The notes beneath the pieces were generated by a model. That model saw only the letters and a list, made by a program, of their open reading frames with translations, was not told the origin of the DNA and did no database searches. A program made the position numbers and the translations under genes. Below are positions 34,754 to 46,013 of a stretch of DNA of 64,000 nt, one piece after another. This DNA comes from Ruegeria sp. HKCCSA071 (GTDB taxonomy: Bacteria > Pseudomonadota > Alphaproteobacteria > Rhodobacterales > Rhodobacteraceae), in the NCBI RefSeq assembly GCF_017872555.1, contig NZ_JAEDOX010000001.1, positions 558,001 through 622,000 on the forward strand, given 5' to 3'. Numbering within the stretch: position 1 is the stretch's first letter; each line of letters starts with the position of its first letter.

Positions 34754-35350
34754 ATGGGCGAGAGCAACTTCAACCTGGCCGAATTGATCGGTTCGCGGAT
34801 TTGCCACGATCTGATCAGCCCGATCGGGGCAATCACCAACGGGCTTGAGCTGTTGGATATGGTGGGCGCCGTACAGGGCCCCGAGTTGGAGCTGATCTCG
34901 GGCAGTGTCGGAAGTGCCGGGGCACGTATTCGCTTTTTCCGCGTTGCCTTTGGCTCGGCCAGTGATCAGCCGCTTGGTCGGACCGAAGTAACCGAATTGT
35001 TGAAAGATATCGAGCGTGCCGGGCGAATACAGGTCAACTGGAACCTGTCCGGGCCTGTGCCGCGTAATCAGGTCAAACTGGCCTTTCTGGCGCTTATGTG
35101 CTGCGAAAGTGCCATGCCACTTGGCGGCGCGGTCGAGATCGTAAATCAGGGCAACAATTGGATAGTGACCGGGGTTGCAGACAGGTTGAATGTTGATGGT
35201 GATCTTTGGAAGAACGTCGTGACAGGTCGGTTTCCCACCAAGATCACGCCCGCGCACGTTCAATTCGCGTTGCTGCCTGAAACGGCGGCTGCGATGGGTC
35301 GGCGGATTGCCGTTGAAACTTCGGCAACCCGCGTGTCACTTCGGTTTTAA
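34754..35350 (+). CDS. chpT: histidine phosphotransferase ChpT
   Basis: 198 residues from the ATG at 34754 (GGAGG 4-5 nt upstream). N-terminal helical hairpin with the phospho-acceptor His18 in [21 protein letters not shown] (two parts), followed by a degenerate ATPase-like domain, the ChpT fold. In alphaproteobacteria ChpT passes phosphate from CckA to CtrA and CpdR; in Rhodobacterales this controls motility, gene transfer agents and related functions. Its stop overlaps the convergent proA stop by 4 nt. Confidence 0.9.
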   Translation: MGESNFNLAELIGSRICHDLISPIGAITNGLELLDMVGAVQGPELELISGSVGSAGARIRFFRVAFGSASDQPLGRTEVTELLKDIERAGRIQVNWNLSGPVPRNQVKLAFLALMCCESAMPLGGAVEIVNQGNNWIVTGVADRLNVDGDLWKNVVTGRFPTKITPAHVQFALLPETAAAMGRRIAVETSATRVSLRF

Positions 35351-36609
35351 GCCCGGATCGTTCCGTTCCCACGCACGAGATATTTGAAACTGGTCAATTG
35401 CGCCGCCCCGACCGGCCCGCGCGCGTGCATTTTGCCCGTTGCGATTCCGATTTCGGCCCCCATACCGAACTCGCCGCCATCCGCAAACTGGGTCGAGGCA
35501 TTGTGCATCAGGATTGCGCTGTCGAGACGCTCAAAGAAACGGGTCGCTGCTGCGTCATCCTCGGTCATGATGCAATCGGTGTGGTTCGAGCCGTATTGCT
35601 GAATATGGGCAATCGCCGCGTCGATATCGGCAACAGGCTTCGCCGCAATCACGCTGTCGAGGAACTCTTTTCCCCAGTCATCCGCCGTAGCAGCAACTGT
35701 ACCCTCCCCAGCGAGAACACCGTCGGCGTGAACCTCGACGCCTGAAAGGACCAGTGCCGCAACCACGTCACGCCCCAGTGTGTCGGCGATATCCTGATGA
35801 ACCAGCAAGCATTCAGCGGCTCCGCAAATACCAGTGCGGCGGGTTTTGGCATTCAGCACAACTTCCAGCGTTTTCTGCGGATCAGCAGCCTTGTCGATGT
35901 AAATGTGCACGATGCCTTCGAGATGGGCAAAGACCGGCACACGGGCCTCTCGTTGTACAAGGCCCACCAGTCCCTTGCCTCCGCGTGGAACGATGACGTC
36001 GACATAGTCGGTCAGCGTCAGCAGCTCCTGCACCGCAGCGCGGTCGCGTGTGGGCACCAGTTGAATGGCGTTTTCGGGCAGGTTCGCGGCCTTCAGCCCT
36101 TCGACCAGACAGGCATGGATCGCGGTTGAGGAATGAAAGCTTTCGGATCCGCCACGCAGGATTACCGCATTGCCCGATTTCAGGCACAGCGCCCCGGCAT
36201 CCGCAGTCACGTTGGGTCGGCTTTCATAGATCACGCCGATAACCCCCAACGGTGTCCGGACGCGCTGGATGTTAAGGCCCGTGGGCATATTCCACTCAGA
36301 CAGAACCTCACCCACCGGATCGGCCTGATCCGCGACGGTTCTCAGCCCGTCCACCATGCCCTGAACACGCGCCTCGTCCAGCATCAGGCGATCCATCATT
36401 GCGGGGCTCAGTCCCTTGTCGCGGCCGAATTCCAGATCTTTTTGATTAGCTTCGATGATCCGTGCCCGGTTGGCCCAAACCGCGTCGGCGGCTGCAATCA
36501 GCGCCGCGTGCTTTCGTTCAGCTGTTGCGAAAGCCAGTTCACGCGAAGCGGCTTTGGCACGTTTCCCAAGATCTTCCATCAGAGCAGGAATGCTGTCGAA
36601 GTCTTTCAT
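35347..36609 (-). CDS. proA: glutamate-5-semialdehyde dehydrogenase (gamma-glutamyl phosphate reductase)
   Basis: 420 residues, normal length. Second step of proline synthesis: NADPH reduces gamma-glutamyl phosphate. Motifs: [20 protein letters not shown] (residues 105-124), [26 protein letters not shown] and the catalytic cysteine in [11 protein letters not shown]. Follows proB on the minus strand with a 32-nt gap, ending tail-to-tail with chpT. Confidence 0.96.
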   Translation of the reverse strand: MKDFDSIPALMEDLGKRAKAASRELAFATAERKHAALIAAADAVWANRARIIEANQKDLEFGRDKGLSPAMMDRLMLDEARVQGMVDGLRTVADQADPVGEVLSEWNMPTGLNIQRVRTPLGVIGVIYESRPNVTADAGALCLKSGNAVILRGGSESFHSSTAIHACLVEGLKAANLPENAIQLVPTRDRAAVQELLTLTDYVDVIVPRGGKGLVGLVQREARVPVFAHLEGIVHIYIDKAADPQKTLEVVLNAKTRRTGICGAAECLLVHQDIADTLGRDVVAALVLSGVEVHADGVLAGEGTVAATADDWGKEFLDSVIAAKPVADIDAAIAHIQQYGSNHTDCIMTEDDAAATRFFERLDSAILMHNASTQFADGGEFGMGAEIGIATGKMHARGPVGAAQLTSFKYLVRGNGTIRA

Positions 36610-36641
36610 ATCGCGTGCCTTTCAGATCATCTTATTGAAGG

Positions 36642-38779
<2,138 letters not shown>

Positions 38780-38807
38780 CTACTGCAAAGGCCCCATCGG
38801 CCACAAG

Positions 38808-39344
38808 TCAGAGTTTTTTACTGTATGTCCAGGTGGGCACATTCGCATCGCGTGCCACCGAATAGCTTTCCGCATCGCCCAGATACTGGAACCCGCAATG
38901 GGTCAGAACCCGGGCCGAGGCCGGATTATCCTGAAACACACTGGCGAACATCGTCGCGTTTTCCAGCGGGTTGGCGTTAACAAGTGCTTCGACAGCCATC
39001 GAGGCTATGCCCGTGTTCCAATAGATCGGCGCGACCCAATAGCCAACTTCGGACTGATTCCGGTCCAGCCGTTTCAGCGAAATCACACCGATCAATTCCG
39101 GACCACCGTCCTTGGTAGCATCCATGACCCAGACGTCCTCGTCTCGGTTGTCAGCCATCGAACGGGCTACAAAGGCTTCGATCGAACCGGGGGCCAGTGG
39201 ATGTGCAATACTGGTGGTCATCCGCGCCACGCGCTCATCACCTGCGTAATGCTCGATAAGGCCCATATCCGACCGGCGCAGGGGGCGCAGATCGAACCGC
39301 TCGGTTTCAATGACCGGCTGATTTATTATTGTCTCAAGCTTCAT
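38808..39344 (-). CDS. GNAT-family N-acetyltransferase (RimJ/RimL type)
   Basis: 178 residues from the ATG at 39344, which follows GGAGG by 9 nt and overlaps the stop of the LysE gene (ATGA). RimJ/RimL-like GNAT opening IETERFDLRPLRRSDM, the beta-bulge region GYWVAPIYWNTGIASMAVEAL with the acetyl-CoA loop modified from the Q/RxxGxG/A form to WNTGIA, and SARVLTHCGFQYLG near the end. Acceptor unknown: ribosomal or other protein N-termini, or small amines. Co-transcribed with the LysE-type exporter and 37 nt upstream of obgE. Confidence 0.88.
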   Translation of the reverse strand: MKLETIINQPVIETERFDLRPLRRSDMGLIEHYAGDERVARMTTSIAHPLAPGSIEAFVARSMADNRDEDVWVMDATKDGGPELIGVISLKRLDRNQSEVGYWVAPIYWNTGIASMAVEALVNANPLENATMFASVFQDNPASARVLTHCGFQYLGDAESYSVARDANVPTWTYSKKL

Positions 39345-39949
39345 TGGTGTGTTCCTCCTCCGAACAACACGAACAGTACGGACGCGACCGTAAGACCCGC
39401 CAACGTCCACATCAGGTATTTTTCCGCCGGGCGACCTTCAACCGCATGCGCGATTCTATCCCCCGCAAAAGTCCAGATCGGGTGCAAAACAATCTGACAG
39501 ATCAACAAACTAAGAGCGATCGTGAGCGTGGCGTCAAAGCTGGAGGTCCCCGCAGCGACAAAGCCCGTAAAACCCGCAACAATCATGGCCCAGGCTTTTG
39601 GATTCAGCGGATGCACAATCAACCCCGCCCAAAAACCCGGAACATCACCGACCTCAGTTTCGCGCGACAGTCGCAAATTCGCGATCTTCCACGCCAGCCA
39701 GCAAATATATACAGCCGAAGCATATTTCAGCGCCGCAAAGACCGTCGGAACCTGTTCCGCCAGTTGCAGCAGACCAAAGCCCACGGGCCAGATAATCAGC
39801 TGCTTACCAAGCACGACACCGGCCACAAAAGGCAATGCAGCACGAAACCCATAGCGCGCGCCGGTTCCCAGCAGGACCATGTTGGCTGGCCCCGGCGTGC
39901 CGACCTGAGAGGCGGCAAAGATCAGGAAACTGGTGGTTGCGACTGTCAT
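39341..39949 (-). CDS. LysE-family amino acid exporter
   Basis: 202 residues with six likely membrane helices. The N-terminal block FAASQVGTPGPANMVLLGTGARYG (two parts, residues 12-36) carries the TPGP/N motif of the RhtB/LysE family. Exports amino acids or derivatives across the inner membrane; the substrate is not visible. It overlaps the downstream GNAT gene by 4 nt, which may point to export and acetylation of related compounds. Separated from rpmA by a strong terminator. Confidence 0.92.
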   Translation of the reverse strand: MTVATTSFLIFAASQVGTPGPANMVLLGTGARYGFRAALPFVAGVVLGKQLIIWPVGFGLLQLAEQVPTVFAALKYASAVYICWLAWKIANLRLSRETEVGDVPGFWAGLIVHPLNPKAWAMIVAGFTGFVAAGTSSFDATLTIALSLLICQIVLHPIWTFAGDRIAHAVEGRPAEKYLMWTLAGLTVASVLFVLFGGGTHQ

Positions 39950-39981
39950 TGGTTCTTTCGATCACGACTGTGTTAAAACGA

Positions 39982-40013
39982 GAAAGGGGACCGGCACTTT
40001 GTGCCGGTCCCCC
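39982..40013 (-). terminator. intrinsic terminator of rplU-rpmA
   Basis: Perfect 12-bp stem GGGGACCGGCAC / GTGCCGGTCCCC with a 3-nt loop; on the minus strand it is followed by TTTCTCGTTTT, 33 nt after the rpmA stop. Confidence 0.88.
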
Positions 40014-40045
40014 ATGAATTTTTCTTAAACCTTCTGGGTCTCGGC

Positions 40046-40315
40046 TTACTCTGCGGCCTCCGCCACTGGCAGGACCGAAATAAAGGTGCGGTTTTTAAGT
40101 CCCTTGTGGAACTTCACGGCGCCATCTGTGGTTGCAAAGATGGTGTGATCTTTGCCCATGCCTACGCCTTCGCCCGGCCAAAACTTGGTGCCGCGCTGAC
40201 GCACGATGATGTTGCCCGCAATAGCGGCCTGGCCACCATACAGTTTTACGCCAAGGCGACGACCAGCTGAGTCGCGACCGTTACGGGAGGAACCGCCAGC
40301 TTTCTTATGTGCCAT
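40046..40315 (-). CDS. rpmA: 50S ribosomal protein L27
   Basis: 89 residues. The start [20 protein letters not shown] and the block [19 protein letters not shown] are the L27 signature; the N-terminal arm reaches the peptidyl-transferase centre. No N-terminal cleavable extension of the Firmicutes type. Lies 11 nt after rplU. Confidence 0.97.
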   Translation of the reverse strand: MAHKKAGGSSRNGRDSAGRRLGVKLYGGQAAIAGNIIVRQRGTKFWPGEGVGMGKDHTIFATTDGAVKFHKGLKNRTFISVLPVAEAAE

Positions 40316-40326
40316 TCTCTCTCTCC

Positions 40327-40938
40327 TTAGCCTTTGGCCAGCTCTTTGGCCTGCTCAACCCATTCGGGTTTCACTTTGACCGTTTCGATAGCAGCAATCT
40401 GCTCGTCCGACAAGGCGGCCAGAGCGGCAAAGCTCTCGATACCGGCCTCAACCAGCTTCTTGGCGGCGGCAGGGCCAACGCCGTTCAGCTTGGTCAGATC
40501 GTCAGCAGCGGCAGTAGCGGGTGCTTCAGCCTTGGCTTCGGCTTTCTTGGCGGGCTTTGCGGCAGGTGCCGCTTCCCCAGCCGGAGCTGAACCGGTTGCA
40601 GCCTTGATGCCCGACTTGTCAGCGCCCGACGCCAGAATGTCGGTGATTTTAACCAGTGTCAGTTTCTGACGGTGGCCAACGGTACGCTTCGAGCTGTGCT
40701 TACGACGACGTTTGACGAACTTGATGACCTTGTCACCTTTGATCTGTTCGATCACTTCGGCCTGAACGCCTGCGCCTGCAACGAAAGGTGCGCCAACAAC
40801 CGGAGCGTCACCGCCCAGCATCAGAACATCGTTGAATTGAACTTTTTCACCTGCGTCGGCAGCCAGTTTTTCAACGCGGAGGATATCGCCCGCCTGAACC
40901 TTGTACTGCTTGCCGCCAGTCTTGAGGACCGCAAACAT
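40327..40938 (-). CDS. rplU: 50S ribosomal protein L21 with C-terminal extension
   Basis: 203 residues from the ATG at 40938 (AAGGA upstream). Residues 1-103 are a normal L21 ([40 protein letters not shown]). Beyond that are an Ala/Lys/Pro-rich linker (about 115-145) and a helix-hairpin-helix-like module (about 147-203: [20 protein letters not shown], then an acidic-hydrophobic end). E. coli L21 is 103 residues; extended forms occur in alphaproteobacteria. The added domain resembles the one used for nucleic-acid contact, but its role is not known. Confidence 0.96.
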   Translation of the reverse strand: MFAVLKTGGKQYKVQAGDILRVEKLAADAGEKVQFNDVLMLGGDAPVVGAPFVAGAGVQAEVIEQIKGDKVIKFVKRRRKHSSKRTVGHRQKLTLVKITDILASGADKSGIKAATGSAPAGEAAPAAKPAKKAEAKAEAPATAAADDLTKLNGVGPAAAKKLVEAGIESFAALAALSDEQIAAIETVKVKPEWVEQAKELAKG

Positions 40939-41158
40939 GCGTCTTTCCTTTTCTAACCCGCGTTCTGTGGTCCCCTTTACGGGTGTTCTGGCCCCAAGAA
41001 ACTTGAAAGCCACCTCGAACAGCGCGCCCTTTTCGGGCTGTGTGAATGGCCCCTGACAATGTCATGCGGGCCAAATAATAACGATACCCGGCGCGGAAAA
41101 CCGGCCGGGATGCGCGCTTATCCATAGATTGCAGGTAAAAGTCAACACCAAAGCGGTG

Positions 41159-41962
41159 TCAAAGATCGGACGCCCTCAGCGCCTGTGCAACCGCCTGCCC
41201 TAGACGATAAGAAATATCATTGAATATGCGATCAAAGCCGTCAAACACGGCGTCATTCAGGGCCTGTCCCGTTTCGGTTCTGGAAAACGCGATATTTTCG
41301 CGCATCTCAGCCTCGTCCAAAGGGCGGTAGGCCATAAGAAGAAACGAGAAAAGCCACTCCTCGGTGTCCTCGGCCCGGCTGTCTTTCTGCAACAATAGCT
41401 CTGCCAGCAGTTCCTGATCGTCAGTCCGCGCATCAACATCAAGACCCTGAAAGAAGCTGTAGTCATACGTCAATGCCCCCTGAACATTCTTTTCGATCAG
41501 GTCATTTGCCTCGATATACTCCTTGACCAAAGAAAACTGAGCGGTGCTGCGTTCTGCGGATTTGTAGGCTTCTCGGGCCATGTCTTCGATTGCCTGATCC
41601 GACATCGCGCGCCGCGCCGAGTTTTCCAGCGTTACGATGGTCTGGCCAAGATCGCTTTCAAAAAACAAGATGGCCTGATCAAGCTGAACATCGGATAAAC
41701 CATCTTTGAAGGCGTTCGTCATGTGTTGCCGCATCCAAAGCGGATCGTAGATACGGTTGACCTGCGACTCGAAAAAAGCGCCGCCCTTGTTGTCCAAAAA
41801 AGTATCGTCAAGAGTCTCGCGGTGGCCCTGCCCCTCGTGAACAAGGATTTCCATCACCTGTGTCAGACGCATGGCTTTTGCCAATCGATCGACTTTTCCA
41901 TCGGCATACAGCGGCAGTGCCCAACACGAGGCGACCACAAATGCCAGAATAGCGCGCTGCAT
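41159..41962 (-). CDS. secreted DUF2059-like protein
   Basis: 267 residues from the ATG at 41962, which overlaps the stop of the upstream paralogue by one base (TGATG). Sec signal peptide (cut near YA/DG). The mature protein is helical; LSDVQLDQAILFFESDLGQTI (two parts, about residues 88-108) matches the DUF2059 pattern in which a helix packs after an acidic-aromatic stretch, repeated in weaker form near the C-terminus (IAFSRTETGQAL). DUF2059 proteins are periplasmic and of unknown role. Confidence 0.78.
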   Translation of the reverse strand: MQRAILAFVVASCWALPLYADGKVDRLAKAMRLTQVMEILVHEGQGHRETLDDTFLDNKGGAFFESQVNRIYDPLWMRQHMTNAFKDGLSDVQLDQAILFFESDLGQTIVTLENSARRAMSDQAIEDMAREAYKSAERSTAQFSLVKEYIEANDLIEKNVQGALTYDYSFFQGLDVDARTDDQELLAELLLQKDSRAEDTEEWLFSFLLMAYRPLDEAEMRENIAFSRTETGQALNDAVFDGFDRIFNDISYRLGQAVAQALRASDL

Positions 41963-42804
41963 CAAATGTCCTGTGCCGGGTGCAATTCGGCTATCCGCGC
42001 GGCCAGAACCTCGAACCTCATGGCCATGATCTCATATTGGATGGCGTTCAATAGCTCGTAGACTTCCTGCATCAGCGGCTGTTCCAGCGCGTCAACATAC
42101 GTATCCACATCGGCGTCGGAAAAATCCTGATAGGTGTAAGCAGCGCCCGCCAGATTGGACAGTTGCAGTGACTGACGCATTGCCGGTTCATTTTGCCTCA
42201 TCAATTCACGTAGTTCATCCCCGTTCAGCTGCAACTCGATGACGCCCGATGCGCTGGCCGCCAGCAGGAAGCGCACCTGAATTTCCTGCAAGGCACGCAA
42301 CGCCGTATCTGCGGAATCGATCGCGGAGTTCATGCGTTTAAAACTTTCGACCCGTTTCGATCCGTTCTTGATCAGGTCAGAGATGATCCTTTGGCCTGCC
42401 AATTGCTTGACGTCATCGTCTTCTTGCATGTGTGAGGCATTTTCGGCCTCGACCAGACGCTGCCCCAGATCAGACGCGTAAAACTCCACCGCGTGTGAAA
42501 GGGCCTCGTCGCTTAGGGTCTGCTCCAGAATGGACACCGCAGTGTCGTGCATTGCACCGACTTCAAAAACCTCGTCCGTCAAACGGGTCCAGTCCGAGCC
42601 GAACCCCTCGGGGTCGACACCCAACATCTGCGGCGCGGACCGTGAACTCAGGGCGATGCTTTCAAGTGCTACGTCAAAGCCCGTTGTGATCAGAAAAGCC
42701 TCAATCCGATCCCGGTTCGCTGCGGAAAGCTCGGGAGGAACCAGAACGAGTGCCAGAAACGAGGCGAGAAACCAAAAGGCGATGCGGCGTGCAAACTGTG
42801 TCAT
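41962..42804 (-). CDS. secreted DUF2059-like protein, paralogue of the next gene
   Basis: 280 residues from the ATG at 42804 (GAAAGG upstream), with a Sec signal peptide (cut near LSA/AN). LSDEALSHAVEFYASDLGQRLVEAE (two parts) is the DUF2059 motif and lines up with the same segment of the downstream protein. Mostly alpha-helical, with no cysteines conserved between the two. The pair sits directly after each other and reads with a one-base stop/start overlap, so the products are made together and may form a heteromer. Function unknown. Confidence 0.78.
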   Translation of the reverse strand: MTQFARRIAFWFLASFLALVLVPPELSAANRDRIEAFLITTGFDVALESIALSSRSAPQMLGVDPEGFGSDWTRLTDEVFEVGAMHDTAVSILEQTLSDEALSHAVEFYASDLGQRLVEAENASHMQEDDDVKQLAGQRIISDLIKNGSKRVESFKRMNSAIDSADTALRALQEIQVRFLLAASASGVIELQLNGDELRELMRQNEPAMRQSLQLSNLAGAAYTYQDFSDADVDTYVDALEQPLMQEVYELLNAIQYEIMAMRFEVLAARIAELHPAQDI

Positions 42805-42927
42805 ACCTTTCAGAGTAGGTGTTTTACGCTGGCAGGCAACGGAAAATCCCGGCATTCACGATTTCCGGAATTTTCTGCTTGCACCCCCGTTCGTTCCTGA
42901 CTAAATCCCCCCCTCACAGACCCCCGC

Positions 42928-43017
42928 GGAGAGGTGCCGGAGTGGTCGAACGGGGCGGTCTCGAAAACCGTTGTGGGTGCAAGCCCACCCAGGGTTCGAA
43001 TCCCTGTCTCTCCGCCA
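42928..43017 (+). tRNA. tRNA-Ser (anticodon CGA)
   Basis: 90 nt with encoded CCA. Acceptor stem GGAGAGG / TCTCTCC (last pair G-U), discriminator G as needed for serine, long variable arm (TTGTGGGTGCAAGCCCACCC), T-loop GGTTCGAATCC. Anticodon loop CTCGAAA places CGA at 42962-42964, reading UCG codons. No gene or integrase is inserted at its 3' end. Confidence 0.97.
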
Positions 43018-43266
43018 TAACTCCAATATCGAAAGCCGTCAGAAAACGTCCTCCGGTCGGATCTGGGTTCTCAGAAAAATTGCAAGTGGTCCGCTGTCAG
43101 AAACTGTGGTGGCACAGGTCACCCGGCGTGTTCTTGCCGTGAATTCAATTGCAATCAGCGTAGCCCGGCTCAAACCTCTATTCTGCTGAGAATTCACAGG
43201 AATTCCCCTTTGTATATCCGCTACATTTAACGCATCCCGGCGACACATTTTCCAAAGGAGACACAC

Positions 43267-43821
43267 ATGTCGCGTATTCTCATCCTCCTCATCATCGCCG
43301 CTGTCGGTGTTGGTGGTTACTACTATCTCAACCAGTCCGAACAAACCCCGGCTGAACAAGTGCAATCCGCAACGCAGGAGGCGGGCGATGCAGTGGCTGA
43401 TGCCGCGTCAACTGCTCAGGAAGCTGCGACTGACGCGCTTGAAGACGCAACAGAACAGGCCAGCGAGGCAGCTTCATCCTTGACCGAACAGGCGCAGGAA
43501 GCCGCATCGTCGGTTGCCGATCAAGCTAGCGAGGCAGCTTCGTCTGTCGCGGAGCAAGCATCCGAGGCAGCACAGCAAGCCGGTGATCAGGTGGCGTCGC
43601 TGGCGGGTCAGGGACAGGAATTGCTGAGCTCCTGGATTCAGGAAGGCAAGCTGGACCCCACCAATTTCGACTATGAAGGTATCATGACCTCGATTCAGGA
43701 CAGCACATTGGCCACGGATCTGAAAGAACAGGCGATCAAGATCGTAAATGACATTAAAGAGTCGCCTGAAACCATCGCCTTGAAGATTCAGGAACTGACC
43801 GCGCTGTTGACGCAGCAATAA
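43267..43821 (+). CDS. membrane-anchored Ala/Gln/Glu-rich repeat protein
   Basis: 184 residues. One N-terminal membrane helix (residues 3-19, ILILLIIAAVGVGGYYY), then residues 35-120 made of near-repeats of 11 residues related to SEAASSVAEQA, almost without hydrophobic breaks other than Ala and Val, and a folded-looking C-terminal helix bundle of about 60 residues. The repeat part should form a long amphipathic helix or coiled coil, like LEA group 3 or apolipoprotein-type 11-mers. Topology suggests that the repeats lie in the periplasm. No family recognised. A good ribosome site (AAGGAG) precedes the ATG. Confidence 0.75.
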   Translation: MSRILILLIIAAVGVGGYYYLNQSEQTPAEQVQSATQEAGDAVADAASTAQEAATDALEDATEQASEAASSLTEQAQEAASSVADQASEAASSVAEQASEAAQQAGDQVASLAGQGQELLSSWIQEGKLDPTNFDYEGIMTSIQDSTLATDLKEQAIKIVNDIKESPETIALKIQELTALLTQQ

Positions 43822-43828
43822 CAAAGAA

Positions 43829-43854
43829 GGGGTCGGTTGCCAGTTCCCGGCCCC
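43829..43854 (+). terminator. possible terminator after the repeat protein
   Basis: Stem GGGGTCGG / CCGGCCCC (8 bp with one G-U) around a 10-nt loop, 7 nt after the stop. No U-run follows, so this is tentative. Confidence 0.35.
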
Positions 43855-44030
43855 TACCCCGCACGCCAATTTTCCAGTCGTGCCCTTACGTTATCGTTTC
43901 TCTGAATTGACCCAGTGTGCGGCTTTTGATTGGCTGCGCCGAAAACACATCCTCGCCCCGGGGTCGCCCGTTGGCAATCTCCTGTTTAAGGGGGTGTGCG
44001 CATTGAACAAGCCATCTTGAGGATGATCCC

Positions 44031-45059
44031 ATGACTGACCTGCCCCAAACAATGAAAGCTGCCATCCTGAAACACGGCGGGTACTCGGCCACTTCGACCG
44101 GACCGGTTATCGAGGATGCGGCCGACTGGCTTGAAGCCACGGAACTGCCCGTTCACAATCCCGGCCCCGGTCAGGTTTTGATCCGCCTGCGCGCGTCGTC
44201 GGTCAATCCGTCCGACCTCCACTTCATCAAGGGTGAATACGGCCAGCCGCGCGTCAAAGGTGCGGTGGCCGGATTCGAAGGCTGTGGCGACGTCGTTGCA
44301 ACCGGAAAAGGTGCCGAGGCTCTGAAGGGACAGCGCGTCGCTTTCGTGGCCGCAGGTTCCGGCGCCTGGGCGGAATACATCGTGACGCAGATGCAAATGT
44401 GTATTCCCTTGCGTCCGGATATTTCAGATGATGACGGTGCCGCGCAAATCGTCAACCCTCTCACCGCGATGGCGATGGTGGACATGGCAAGGGAAGACGG
44501 TGACGCATTTGTGATATCCGCTGCGTCCAGCCAATTGGGAAAACTGATGTGCAGCCTCGGGCGTGATCTGGGGTTGAAACCCATCGCGCTGGTGCGCCGG
44601 GCCGAGACAGTCGATACGCTGAAAAGTCTTGGAGCAGCCGAAGTACTTGTGACTTCCGACCCTGAAATCGTCGAGAAGTTTGCCGCGATAAGCACCACGC
44701 TGAAGCCTCGGGTCTTCCTTGATGCGGTGACGGATCAGCTGTCCGAGAATCTGTTCTGCACCATGCCCAACCGGGCGCGCTGGGTTACCTACGGCAAACT
44801 TTCGACCGAAGCGCCAACACTTTCTCAGACCGGCCAGCTGATCTTCATGGGGAAACGGATCGAAGGTTTCTGGCTGACGCAATGGATGATGTCGACACCG
44901 CCCGCTGACCAGATGCGGGTTGTGGCCGAAGTTCAGGCCCGCTTTGCCGATGATCGCTGGAAAACGGATGTTTCCGAACACCTTACACTCGAAAATCTTG
45001 TGTCGAATCTTGCCGATGCGCTGAAAAAGAGTGACGGAAAGGTGATTATCACCCCATAG
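44031..45059 (+). CDS. zinc-free medium-chain alcohol dehydrogenase/enoyl reductase-like protein
   Basis: 342 residues; ATG at 44031 follows GAGGATGA. MDR superfamily: GroES-like domain with RLRASSVNPSDLHFIKG, GFEGCGDVVATGKG, and a Rossmann domain in which the usual glycine motif is altered to SAASSQLGKLMCSLGRDLG. No structural zinc cysteines. Probably NAD(P)H-dependent reduction of a quinone, enone or enoyl-type substrate. It ends 75 nt before the second liv operon on the same strand and could be co-transcribed with it, linking it to metabolism of the imported compound. Confidence 0.86.
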   Translation: MTDLPQTMKAAILKHGGYSATSTGPVIEDAADWLEATELPVHNPGPGQVLIRLRASSVNPSDLHFIKGEYGQPRVKGAVAGFEGCGDVVATGKGAEALKGQRVAFVAAGSGAWAEYIVTQMQMCIPLRPDISDDDGAAQIVNPLTAMAMVDMAREDGDAFVISAASSQLGKLMCSLGRDLGLKPIALVRRAETVDTLKSLGAAEVLVTSDPEIVEKFAAISTTLKPRVFLDAVTDQLSENLFCTMPNRARWVTYGKLSTEAPTLSQTGQLIFMGKRIEGFWLTQWMMSTPPADQMRVVAEVQARFADDRWKTDVSEHLTLENLVSNLADALKKSDGKVIITP

Positions 45060-45134
45060 TAGAACTCACCTGCGTTGCCGGAGGATACACGCGGGCGGAA
45101 GAAGACGCTGGAAAACCGGTGGAGGGAGGACAGT

Positions 45135-46010
45135 GTGGATAATGCGCAGCTGCTGATTAGCGGGCTGGCGAACGGGTGTGTCTACGGCCTGATCGCGCTT
45201 GGCTTTGTATTGATCTACAAGGCAACCGAAGCGGTGAACTTTGCGCAGGGCGATTTCATGATGCTGGGAGCATTTGTGACCATTGGCCTGACAAATACCG
45301 AATATATGGGATTGCCGTTCTGGCTCGCTCTGCCTGTTTCATTGGGAATCATGGGGGCGCTCGGTTATCTTCTGGATCGCCTGATCATTCGCCGCCTGTT
45401 TGGTGAAAGCCAGACCGCCGTTGTCATACTGACCATTGCTTTGGGCTTTGTGATCCGTTTCATTGCCGGTCTGATCTGGGGGCACGAGCCGCAAACACTG
45501 CAAAACCCGCTTGCGGGCAAAGAAGTGCGTATGGGCGGTCTTGTACTGGGGATGGAAGATGTCGCGATAATCATCGTCACGGTGCTGCTGACATGGTCGC
45601 TCTATGTTTTCTTCAGCCGCACCAAACTGGGGCTGGCGATGCAGGGCGCCTCGCAAAACCAGCTGGCAGCTTATTACATGGGCATTCCCGTCAGGCGTGT
45701 TCAAGGATGGGTTTGGGCTTTGGCCGGAGGCGTTGCTGGAATTGCCGGAATTCTCTTTGCTGCAAAAGGTGCTGTGGATCCGACAACCGGATTGCTGGGT
45801 ATCAAGGCGTTTGCCGCCGCCGTTATCGGCGGGTTCGGCAGTTTGCCGGGGGCATTGGCCGGAGGGCTGATTGTCGGTGTTGTCGAACCCTTCGCCAGCC
45901 GGTACATTGCGGCAGGTTACAGCCAGGTCGCGCCATACGCTTTGCTGCTTGCTGTCCTGATCTTCCGACCAAACGGGTTGTTCAGTCAGGTTCGGGTCAA
46001 GAAAGTCTGA
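45135..46010 (+). CDS. livH: Liv-type ABC transporter permease LivH (second cluster), GTG start
   Basis: 291 residues from a GTG at 45135: GGAGGGAGGA lies just upstream and no ATG occurs before the first membrane helix. LivH hallmark GLANGCVYGLIALGFVLIYKATEAVNFAQGD (several parts), coupling loop AMQGASQNQLAAYYMGI, C-terminus IFRPNGLFSQVRVKKV. First permease of a compact importer operon livH-livM-livG-livF-acyl-CoA synthetase-binding protein. Confidence 0.93.
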   Translation: MDNAQLLISGLANGCVYGLIALGFVLIYKATEAVNFAQGDFMMLGAFVTIGLTNTEYMGLPFWLALPVSLGIMGALGYLLDRLIIRRLFGESQTAVVILTIALGFVIRFIAGLIWGHEPQTLQNPLAGKEVRMGGLVLGMEDVAIIIVTVLLTWSLYVFFSRTKLGLAMQGASQNQLAAYYMGIPVRRVQGWVWALAGGVAGIAGILFAAKGAVDPTTGLLGIKAFAAAVIGGFGSLPGALAGGLIVGVVEPFASRYIAAGYSQVAPYALLLAVLIFRPNGLFSQVRVKKV

Positions 46011-46013
46011 GCC

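Noticed and set aside
34712..35263. Upstream part of the long minus-strand frame (34529-35263) as one 244-residue protein
   Set aside because: It is the antisense of chpT; only the last 60 codons, with their own GGAGG site and DUF3553 sequence, are a gene.
42928..43017. tRNA-Ser as an integration site for a mobile element
   Set aside because: No integrase gene, no repeated 3' tRNA fragment seen nearby, and flanking genes look native.
43039..43365. A 108-residue minus-strand frame between the tRNA and the repeat protein
   Set aside because: It is antisense of the repeat-protein start and its promoter region, with no ribosome site or recognisable domain.
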